From positions 12,487,001-12,551,000 of the forward strand of contig NC_068561.1 of NCBI RefSeq assembly GCF_022201045.2: 64,000 nt of DNA, written 5' to 3'. This document shows positions 55,870 to 64,000 of the stretch, in pieces. The position numbers were made by a program, and so were the translations under genes. The stretch's first letter is position 1. Each line of letters starts with the position of its first letter. The notes beneath the pieces are model-generated. The model searched no databases. It saw only the letters and a list, made by a program, of their open reading frames with translations, and was not told the origin of the DNA. The DNA comes from Citrus sinensis. Lineage: Eukaryota; Streptophyta; Magnoliopsida; Sapindales; Rutaceae.

Positions 55870-57103
55870 CAAGATTTTCAAACCATTGATTGGGCGAATA
55901 ATAGAGGTATATGTGGATGACATGATCACAAAGTCCAAAGATCCAGTTGAGCACATATTACATTTAGAGGAGACCTTCGAGCTGTTGAGAAAGTATAAAG
56001 TGAAACTAAACCTGGAAAAATGTGTGTTTGGGGTATGTTCAGGGAAGTTCTTGGGGTTTATTGTAAGCTATAGAGAGATCGAAGCTAACCCCGAAAAGAT
56101 ATGAGCAATCATGAAAATGAAGTCTCCTCACACGCTCAAAGTAATACAAAATCTCATAGGAAAGTTCTCTGGTCTAAACCAATTCATATCACGAGCAACA
56201 AATAAATGTTCTGTCTTTTTCCAGGTAATGAGAAAGGGGAGGAAAATGGAATAGACGGCGGAGTGCGAGGAGGCATTCCAGCAGTTGAAACAATATCTGC
56301 TCAGAGCTCCACTAATATCAACTCCCAGAGAAGGAGATAAGTGAGTTCAACATCAGTTAGCAACCTCGAATGGTCGAACGACAGTCAAGGCTTAGGCGTT
56401 AGCTGAATTCGTGGTCGAATGTATCGAGGTAGACAAAGAATAAGAAGCAATAATGGAGTAGATAAAAAAGATATTGACGGAACATGGATAGTAATGGTGG
56501 ATGGCTCTAGTGGGGAACAAATGGTAGGTGCAGGTGTGGTTTTAATCAGCCAGAAGGTGTGGAATTTTCCTATACAGTAAGGCTCAAATTTAAAGCCACC
56601 AATAATCAGGCAGAATACGAAGCCTTCATTATTAGGTTAAAGTTAACACAAGCACTATGAGCAGGAAGAGTAAAAGTCCAAATAAATTCCTAGGTAGTAG
56701 CCAATCATTTCAAATAGAGCTTCCAAACGAAGGATGAAAAAATGGAACAATATTTTAATTGTTCTAAGCAGATTATGGTGAGGTTTAAAGCAGTGGAGGT
56801 TGAGCAGATACCAAAGGCTAAAAATTTTCGAGTGGATATCCTAGCGAGGATGCTTGCAACTTCATATGTGAATTTGCCCAAATCCATTCCCGTAGAGGTC
56901 AAAACCTTTCCAAGTATCGAGCAAGAAGCAAAAGTGATGTATTTAGATACTGGAAAGTTATGGATGGACCCGATAATCTCATACATCAGAGATGGAACTT
57001 TGCTCATAGACAAGAGGCAAGCGAGGAAGCTTAAGTGTTAAGCAGCTAGATACACCTTGATTAACAGGGTGCTGTACCGACGAGGGTATACCTTGCCCCT
57101 TCT
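55870..57103 (+). pseudogene. TAT-type RT remainder and RNase H (disrupted)
   Basis: RT continues with VYVDDMITKSKDPVEH (about 55905) and LNLEKCVFGV, then the RT tail. An RNase H region follows with MVDGSSGEQMVGAGV (about 56490), the degraded NQAEYEAFI block (56610) and a stretch with LARMLATSY (56850) and AARYTLINRVLYRRG (57040-57090). Several stops occur. The reading ends where the long inverted-repeat element begins. Confidence 0.8.
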
Positions 57104-58836
57104 ACAATTTGAATCCTCTTCTAACCTAATCTTTCCTAATTTTTGTAGAAGATATAGACATGTGGTAATTAAATAATTTTATGGACAAGATTAAATCTAT
57201 TCTTGACTTTCCTTAATAATTAGATTAGGCAAATTGTGGAATTGTCAAAAGGCCCAAGCCCTTTAAAAGCCTATTTAAATTTAAGAGGGTTGGATCTAGG
57301 CCAGGGGTTGGACGGGCTTGGACTGGTCTTGGGCTTTCATTATTTTTTAAATAATTTTTTAATTAATTAAATCAAAAGCATTTTCCATTATAATCATCCA
57401 CAAAATCAAATTTAAAAATTGAATTTTCTGAGTCCCCAAACGGTCCATATATGAAATAATATAATTTAATGAAGAATCATTCCAAAAGCATGACGCATCA
57501 ATCATATCAAAACCCATCATCGTCATCATCATACCACATAACTTTGTTCAGAAGGAACAAGTTGCTGGTTCTATTGTGCTGGATTTACTACTATTGGTGT
57601 CAGTTCGCTACTAACTCATGCTACTGGTGCTAGTTTGCTGTTGCATTGTGTGTTGGTTTTGCGTGGTTGCGTGCTGGGTTCTAATGGATGGAAATCAATT
57701 GATAATCGGTGTACGGTGATGGTTGCAATTGTTGGGTGGGTGTGCATCAATCCCTCACTGTTGGCCATTGCAATGTTGGCTATTGGCTGTTTTTTTTACT
57801 TTACTTAACTTTTTCATTTTAGGGTTTTGAGTTATATTTCTTTTTTTTAATTTGACTTTTTTATTTATAAATAAAAAAACCCGGACTTTTTATAAAGGCC
57901 CTTAACCAGACCCTATATATATGAGCCTTACATTTTTTAAGCCCTTATCCATGTTTTTAGCTTGTAGATTGGGCTTAAAGCCCGTGGTCCTAGACCGGCC
58001 CAGCCTGGGCTTTTTGGCCAACCCTATTAATAATTACAAAAACTCACAGTTTTGTACTAATTAAAATTCTAAACTTATTGTTTTGGACTAATTAAAATTC
58101 TAAAACTAACAAATAGACAACTGGATTTAATTTTTTATTTCATTTTCTTTAATCATTTTTTGTCTATTTTCCCCCTTTTTTTCCCCTTTTCTTCAATTGT
58201 TATGTTTATCAAACAACTAGATCATCAAATGACTAATTCCACATACAATTCAAGACCCTCAAGCATCCAACAACAACATTTGAATTTAGTTATTGGAAAT
58301 TTTAGTTTAGTGTATGATACTTCATTTGATATCTTATTTTATTTTACAGTTAGTGTACACTAATTAGAGGTTTTTATCATTTGATTTGCAATTTTTTAAT
58401 ATTTTCCGTAGAAATTTTTTGTCTGTTACAATCTTAATCTTTTAAAATAAAAAATGTTAATTATTGAAAATTTTTTGAAGGTATGGCAACCTTTCTTGAA
58501 GGGTTTAGAGGAGAATCCAAAAGAAAAGTAAAAATAATGACTGAAGAAAGGGAAAAAAAGGAAGAGAAAAGAGAAAAAAGACGATTAAAGAAAATGAAAA
58601 AAAAATTAACATTAGTTTGTCTGTTTGTTAGTTTTAGAGTTTTAATTAGTCCAAAATAGTAAGTTTAGAATTTTAATTAGTCCAAAATCGTGAGTTTTTG
58701 TAATTATTAAGGAAAGTCAAGAATAGATCTAATCTTGCCCATAGAATTATTTAATTACCACATGTCTAAATCTCTTACAAAGATTTAAGAAAGATTAGAT
58801 TAAGAGAGGATCCAAATGCAATTTATATGGTCAATA
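57104..58836. mobile_element. Long-inverted-repeat element (MULE-like) with a nested insertion
   Basis: The left arm (57104-57222 continued at 58037-58135) and the right arm (about 58610-58836) are inverted copies of roughly 220 bp. Shared blocks include ACATGTGGTAATTAAATAAT, CTATTCTTGACTTTCC and GGACTAATTAAAATTCTAAA. The left arm is split by the 57223-58026 insert. Without the insert the element is about 930 bp and holds no ORF. Long arms suggest a Mutator-like element, but a clean target duplication is not visible. Confidence 0.75.
57223..58026. mobile_element. hAT-like element nested in the left inverted arm
   Basis: 804 bp between two copies of TTAATAATTA (57213-57222 and 58027-58036), so the target was duplicated at this site. 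The right end is CTTTTTGGCCAACCCTA; the left end has the related but eroded TTGTCAAAAGGCCCAAGC. Subterminal regions contain GGGCTTGG and GGCCCAG motifs. No ORF encodes a transposase. Confidence 0.78.
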
Positions 58837-59944
58837 ATTTCAGGTTATACAAAATAAATTGATTAAAATTGTGTGGTTTCAAGATTCATATCATCTCCTA
58901 ATCTAATGTTTCTTAATATTTATTGGAGATTTGAACACGTCGTTTAAAGAATTGAGGCTAAAAACTAAAAAGAATTGGGCTTTGATCAAAGCGAATACAT
59001 ACGACCTAATCTAGATAAGATTAGTGAAGCACAAACTACTTGTTAAAATCATTAATAACCAAATTGATAAAGTTATGGTGGGTTCACCACTTTAGTTTTG
59101 TAAAATCCCACATCAAAATCCTTATTAATTAGGCACCTAAACTCTTGAGTATTTAATATTAAAGTCCCACAATCGCCGCCTACAGAGACTGAACTTCCAT
59201 CGCCTGTTAACAACCCGGGTGAGCTACTTACTATGGAAGTGGATCCCTACAGGTTCGCAACTAAAGGCCTTTTCACAATAGTGTTAAGAACAACCACTCC
59301 CATACCCATTAATTACTATGTATATGTTGGAGTTTTTTTAGTAATATAATAAATCAGCAACAAAAGCTTATCAATAATAAACTATTAACAAGGTACCAGA
59401 AGTAATTTGTTTTATTCTAAATTTTTTCTCTATTCATAATTTGTTATGAGCACAATAGTTAATTTTATGTGGATAGTTTAATTTTTATTGCTTGCGTTTA
59501 TTTATGCTTATTTCTTTTATGCTTTACCATTATTATATTTTTATATTGTTAGTTTATTATGTTGTTAATTTAATTGTTTATAACAATTTTAATTTATAAT
59601 TTTAATTTATATGAATGGTTCTATATTACCACTTATGTTGTTATTATTTGATTAGAATGTTATTATTATGCTACAATGGCTTGTTTACTTTATTTTCTTA
59701 TATGACTGGTTTAATCGCCTGTCAAGTTATTTTAATACATTAAAATTTGTTTTTGAATATATTTGTCTTTAAATATTATTTTTGTACCCTAACATAGATG
59801 AGAAGGTGAGAATTTAAGTTTTAAAGTATGATTTTAAAAGTTCTAAATAAATGCATGAGGTATCTACATATTTCATAATTTTTACTTTTTTATATTTATA
59901 CTTATATTGTGATACTCATTTTTTTTCCTTTGATTACTAATACA
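58837..59944. other. Spacer, nothing recognised
   Basis: AT-rich sequence right of the long-inverted-repeat element. A GC-richer block at about 59160-59270 (CAATCGCCGCCTACAGAGAC) may be part of an LTR but has no partner here. Confidence 0.4.
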
Positions 59945-60360
59945 AGGTTTTTGAAAAATGAAAAATTTTACGAATCCACAAATCTCAGCTATTAAAGTTT
60001 TTAGAAGGAACTACCTTCCTTGAGTGTTGGATGCAAAAATGCACCTGCAAACTATGGGCCTGGCAGACATTACAGTATAAGGAAATGAAAAATCCTTATA
60101 GACAAAAGTCAAAAGCTATGATTTTCCTTTGCCATCGTTTTCATAAGAGTTTGGAAGCTCAATATCTAATGGTGAAGCATCTGTTAAATTTGTGGAATAA
60201 CCTTAAGTACATTTTTAACCACCAGAGGGATATTTTCCTTTCAAAAGCAAAGCATAAGTGGCTAAACCTGAGGTTATAAGACTATACAAAAGTCTCTGGC
60301 TATAACTTTATTCTATTTTACATCACCTCAGAACTTGTAGCACACATGCATACAAGTGAC
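59945..60360 (+). pseudogene. Fragment of a copia-type gag (UBN2-like)
   Basis: Across shifting frames the sequence reads like a plant copia gag: YLPWVLDAKMHLQTMGLADI in one frame (about 60010-60070), then KSKAMIFLCHRFHKSLEAQYL and LLNLWNNLKYIFNHQRDIFL in the next (60100-60240), then KVSGYNF. This order matches the conserved AMIFLRHHL / LWxNLKxRYDHQK pattern of that family. Frameshifts and stops make it nonfunctional; no pol part follows. Confidence 0.7.
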
Positions 60361-60853
60361 TAAAGCCATGAGGCGGCAACCTGCTTGCTTCTTTAAGGCC
60401 TCATGCATGCTTTACTTTTATGCTTCACATGCTTGCTTGAATCGGTGGGCATATATAATGTAAAGCAATTGAAACTGCTCTCATTGTTTGACAAAATTGA
60501 GAAACTGAGAGTGAAAAAGAAGTTGAAAAGATTAATTGAGAGGAAACGTTACATGAAATGGAATTGTGTAGCTAGAGTTATATTTGTTGGGTTATTGGGC
60601 AACAAATTTGTGAAATTTAAGTAGTTATGATTTAGTCTGCATTATACGTGTTAGTTTATATATCAATTCTAACAGTTAATTATTGAATCCTATATTTTAG
60701 AAGAAATCAAGAATCCAAAAACCCATAAGAGCCTTACCAAATCCTTGAAGTGAAACAAGTACTATGAGAGGATTACTATTATTACTATTATGTATTCCAT
60801 ATAGCATTTAAGTTTGATAGTATTATTTGGTACCATGTTATGATTATGTGTAC
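60361..60853. other. Short spacer before LTR C
   Basis: The ORF at 60403-60624 is rich in Lys and Leu and has no recognised domain. It may be the rest of the gag fragment's element. Nothing else is seen. Confidence 0.4.
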
Positions 60854-62305
60854 TGATAACTCTATGAAATGAGAGTTATCATGACACTTTTAGACTTAAA
60901 TCAATACTACTTAGAGAGTAAATTATGTGTTTCTATTGCATTTTTGTTACATTTTGCATAAATAATCATTTTAGTCAATCTTAATAAGTTTTGCTCGATT
61001 TAAAGTAATTTGTGCTCAAATTGTGTGCATAATTGTAGGTTTTCAGAAGCTTATAATTCATGGAAGGAATGCTATGCAATAGGCTTGTAAAAATAAGGAA
61101 AGAACATGGCTACAAAAGAGTTGAAACAAATCTAGAACAGTGCAGTTGCTGTAGATATTGCTGTAGTAATCCTGGAACAACGACAGAGAAAATCCCGCGT
61201 GAGATACTTGCAAAATTGCAATCTGCAGTTTTCTAATCTGACTTATGCGCGCCCTAGGCTTCCGTTTACCCTAATTTTCAACTATAAAAGAAGCACACAT
61301 CATAAGGAAAAGGGAGAGCCGTCACCCAAGGAGAAAAATACAAAGAAACAAAAGAAAAACAAGATTCAAGAGAGATATTGAAGGCTACACAAGAGGAAAA
61401 ATTGTAGAGATCAATTGGGAGCTCAATCCTTCTTATTTTTCTCTTATTTTCTCGTTTTCTATTTATTTTTGGAGATTTGTTTCATGGCTGAAACTTTGTT
61501 CTTTATTTTTCTTTTGCAAATCATGAACTAAATTTATTTGTAGTTGAGTGATAAATAATTTTGATGGTTTATTGACTAGAAATATGTGTTGCTGCATGTT
61601 TGCTGTAGCAGTTTGTTTTTATAGTATTTATTTTATTCGTTATTTCGGTTGATCACCCATTTAATGATACTAGCTAATGAAGAGCCACAAAATGGCCTAT
61701 CTTAGTGGAACATATTAGAACAATACTTGATCTTAAATGGAGTTTCCCGGATTGAGTTTTACTTGAGTCCCAAAAGGGCCATGCTTGATTTAAGATTAGT
61801 GATGAACTAGACATAAGGATTCACCTTGTAGGGTAAATAGAACCTAAGTGCGTAATGCTATATCTTATGTTGGCATAGCAACTGATCACTGTTAGGTTGC
61901 ATATAGATATAAGATATCCAACATGCGACAGCTGATGATACATAAGGATTCTGCCCAGTGCTGTAGCAAATATTGTAGCAACCGAGCCAAACATTAGAAA
62001 AATAGTCAAGACTATTAAGAGAGTTTATTCACTCAACTACTCTATATTCTCATTATTTTTATCCTTAAGTTTGACGTGATAATCTATTTTGTTGCATTTT
62101 ATTTATTGTGTTTTTATTTTAATTAGTAAATTAGTTTCATCAATTGCTTATTTTATTTTAGCACAAAATCTGCACTGTTAAGATTGCTGTAGCAAATCTG
62201 ATAACATCAATCCCTGTGGAGACGATCTTGAATACTCATCACTTTATTACTTGTTGTGTACACTTGCACATTGACACTAATAGCATTAGTATTTATACAC
62301 CAATA
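60854..62305 (+). repeat. LTR C, 5' LTR of an element of the TGATAACTC family
   Basis: About 1.45 kb, starting TGATAACTCTATGAAATGAG and ending near ACACCAATA, in the opposite orientation to the solo LTRs A and B. It begins with a perfect 10-bp inverted repeat (TGATAACTCT...AGAGTTATCA). Unlike A and B it is followed by a primer-binding site, so it is a 5' LTR whose internal domain is interrupted at once by a CACTA element and probably continues beyond the window. Confidence 0.88.
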
Positions 62306-62309
62306 AATT

Positions 62310-62328
62310 TTTGGCGCAGTTGCCGGGG
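62310..62328 (+). promoter_or_regulatory. Primer-binding site of the LTR C element
   Basis: TTTGGCGCAGTTGCCGGGG is one base from TTTGGCGCCGTTGCCGGGG, the usual primer-binding site of Athila/Ogre-type Ty3/gypsy elements. It assigns the A, B and C LTR family to Ty3/gypsy. Confidence 0.85.
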
Positions 62329-63197
62329 ATTGATTCACTAATAGAAATGCTGTCATTTGCGACCAAAATACTGGTCGCAGAATATATAATTTTGGTCGCT
62401 AAAACTGATCTACAACCAAAAATTGGTTGTCGCAAACTCGCCACATTATGTCTGTCGAGGAATCTTTTCCGCGACCAATCGTTAAATTCGTCACTGATAA
62501 TGGCTTTCTGCGACCAAAATACATCGTCACAAATTAATTCATCTTTTGTCGATTGTTATATTTTGCGGCTACTTAATTGGTCGCTGATAAGTTTTCTACG
62601 ACCAATAACTATTGGTCGCGGTTTTCATGTTTCTGAGACAAAATTTAGCTGTCGCAAAATCATGTTTTCTACGATGAACAATTTTTGTTCGTAGATTAAT
62701 TATTTTCAAGGTAAGGTAATTCATTCACTTTAGAATATTTTCCGTGGCCATTGACTTTGTGGCTAAATCTTTAAATGTTTGTTTAATTTCTTTTGAGACC
62801 ACCTATAGTGGTCGCAGAATATAAAATTTTGTCAAATTAATTTTATTTTTTATTTTTATTTTTATTTTTTGCAAAACGAAGCAACATATTAAAAAGAATA
62901 AATGTAATCAAATATGTTAAATCTTACATAATCAAATTTAAAACATTAATGAAATTATGAAAAAAAGTTTGACTAATTGAATAACTGGAATAATAATTAC
63001 ATATATAATGTTGGATCACGTTTCTCTTGTCAAATGACATACAAAAGAAGAGTAGTTTGACAACATATGACCAAATGCAAAAGAAACCAAAAGCCAATGA
63101 TCACTGACAAGTCACTTCCACTTCAGAACACAAAAAAGAGATACCAAGTAACTAAACTAAAAGTCATGGATCAAAAGCATGCAAGTTAGGTAATCAA

Positions 63198-63581
63198 TTA
63201 AGGGGCAGTGAACAAGAATTTCTCAATACGATCCAAGCGCTCTTGTTGCTTATTCATGTGCTCCTGTTGCTTATCAACTATTGCACGTGTATCGGTTAAT
63301 TCAGTTTGGCATTTTTTCAACTCATCACACGTCTTACCCAACTCAGTGCGAGTACTTTCTAATTCATTACGCGTGCTCTCTAACTCTTTTGCTTGACTAT
63401 CAATGATCCCTCGCATTTCATTTTCTACTTGTGATGATGTTCTAGATCCAAAAGTAGGTAGTGTAGGCCTAAATCCAAAGCCTTTAAAGTTCTTGCCAAC
63501 AACAAGTTCAACAATTTCTTTAGGTGACAAAGGTGTACCATCTTCAGCAACAGGTTCTTGTTCCATTTCTTTCATCTTTTC
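63198..63581 (-). CDS. Last exon of a plant En/Spm-type transposon protein
   Basis: The last exon on the minus strand starts after an AG acceptor at 63583-63582 and gives 127 residues beginning KMKEMEQEPVAEDG. It carries LSPKEIVELVVGKNFKGFGF, typical of the C-terminal part of the plant transposase Ptta/En/Spm family (PF03004), followed by a heptad-rich coiled coil (ELESTRNELESTRTELGKT and on) and the end RLDRIEKFLFTAP. Earlier exons lie to the right, partly outside the window. The exon has no stops, so the element may be fairly young. It probably binds the subterminal GCGACCA repeats, by analogy. Confidence 0.75.
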   Translation of the reverse strand, partial: EKMKEMEQEPVAEDGTPLSPKEIVELVVGKNFKGFGFRPTLPTFGSRTSSQVENEMRGIIDSQAKELESTRNELESTRTELGKTCDELKKCQTELTDTRAIVDKQQEHMNKQQERLDRIEKFLFTAP

Positions 63582-64000
63582 CTACAAATGAAATCAGTCA
63601 ACCATATAGTAAAAGAAAATAAATGTGTAGTACAGATTTCTTAGGCTTCTTTTAACATTTATAGCCAAAATGAAAAAAATAAATAAAAACTAATGTAAAA
63701 CAATTGAACAACATTACAACTTATTAAATAAAGATAAAATTTTGCCAATAAAAGTCTTTGAAGCTTTTATTCTAATTCAACATTCCTTACTCATTTATAA
63801 TTTGTATTCTATTTTATATAATAAACCTATCATTAAAATTTCAGAACTAATTAAAATATATTAAATATCCTATTAGAACAATGTTATTTTCATTTAATCA
63901 TTCTTTTGATTTTAGAGGAAAAATGTTTCCAACATATATTTATTGCAAAGAGAATCATAGCTTATTATACTTACATAGTCATGTTGTGCTTCTGCATTGC
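63582..64000. other. Intron or upstream part of the CACTA ORF
   Basis: AT-rich, no ORF of note. It is most likely an intron of the En/Spm gene whose upstream exons begin past the window end. Confidence 0.5.

Larger units (their letters stand above)
49900..57103 (+). mobile_element. Decayed Ty3/gypsy element, TAT lineage
   Basis: Primer-binding site, gag in two pieces, protease, reverse transcriptase in two pieces, RNase H and the first residues of the region before integrase follow in gypsy order. Sequence blocks such as WRMCVDFINLNKAC, GHGLLSFMDAFSGYNQI and YKVMPFGLKN match the TAT type. Two solo LTRs (50506-51922 and 54389-55864) interrupt it. Integrase and the 3' LTR are missing; the element is cut off near 57103 where a long-inverted-repeat element starts. 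Many stops show it is inactive. Confidence 0.85.
62336..64000. mobile_element. CACTA (En/Spm) element, left part
   Basis: Begins CACTAATAGAAATGC, the CACTA-type terminus, eight bases after the primer-binding site of the LTR C element. The next 370 bp repeat TTGCGACCA / TGGTCGC motifs in both orientations, the usual subterminal repeats. A minus-strand En/Spm-type ORF lies inside. The other end is beyond the window. Confidence 0.82.

Overview
This window is nuclear DNA of a flowering plant, most likely a woody eudicot. The family cannot be fixed from sequence alone; Citrus and its relatives are a guess. The evidence is a set of plant-type intron-containing genes with GT-AG junctions, long AT-rich spacers, and a dense stack of plant retrotransposons and DNA transposons. 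I see no tRNA, rRNA, CRISPR array or bacterial or organellar block.

Host genes. (1) 552-2754 minus: a six-exon gene for a small protein with two RRM-like folds and a probable mitochondrial targeting peptide. (2) 7418-9127 plus: a three-exon ALS3-type (UPF0014/FetB) membrane permease. (3) 28639-30876 minus: an intronless secreted subtilase with an intact catalytic tetrad. (4) 32090-33198 plus: a four-exon single-pass membrane protein with two CxxC pairs. (5) 34000-34593 minus: an unrecognised 197-residue ORF. (6) 35545-36104 minus: a broken fasciclin-like gene. (7) 36934-37568 minus: a three-exon plastid-type cysteine-cluster (YkgJ-like) protein. (8) 44208-46247 minus: an intronless ABCG half-transporter. 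These genes do not form a pathway cluster; they are ordinary neighbours.

Mobile DNA. 10245-11935 is a decayed Ty1/copia 3' half on the minus strand. It abuts 11947-19640, a 5'-truncated copia element of SIRE/Maximus type, with pol, a CCGG-rich spacer, an extra ORF after pol, six polypurine tracts and a 3' LTR. A hAT-like element sits in the last codons of its pol. From 19645 to 27380 lies a second, older copia element with its own nested hAT-like element and solo LTR. A solo LTR follows at 28023-28375. Three more hAT-like elements lie at 38384-39093, 41093-42008 and 57223-58026. A Pack-MULE at 47530-48932 carries a genomic 14-3-3 fragment. From about 49900 to 57103 is a decayed Ty3/gypsy element of TAT type, interrupted by two solo LTRs of one family. 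A third LTR of that family, in the opposite orientation and followed by a primer-binding site, is at 60854-62305. A long-inverted-repeat element (57104-58836), a copia gag fragment (59945-60360) and a CACTA (En/Spm) end (62336 to the window end) complete the list.

The strongest unusual features are the 14-3-3 Pack-MULE with a near-perfect 10-bp target duplication, the extra ORF and CCGG-repeat field of the SIRE-like element, several nested insertions whose duplications give a clear order of events, and a 102-bp foldback at 37821-37922 whose mismatches are mostly transitions.
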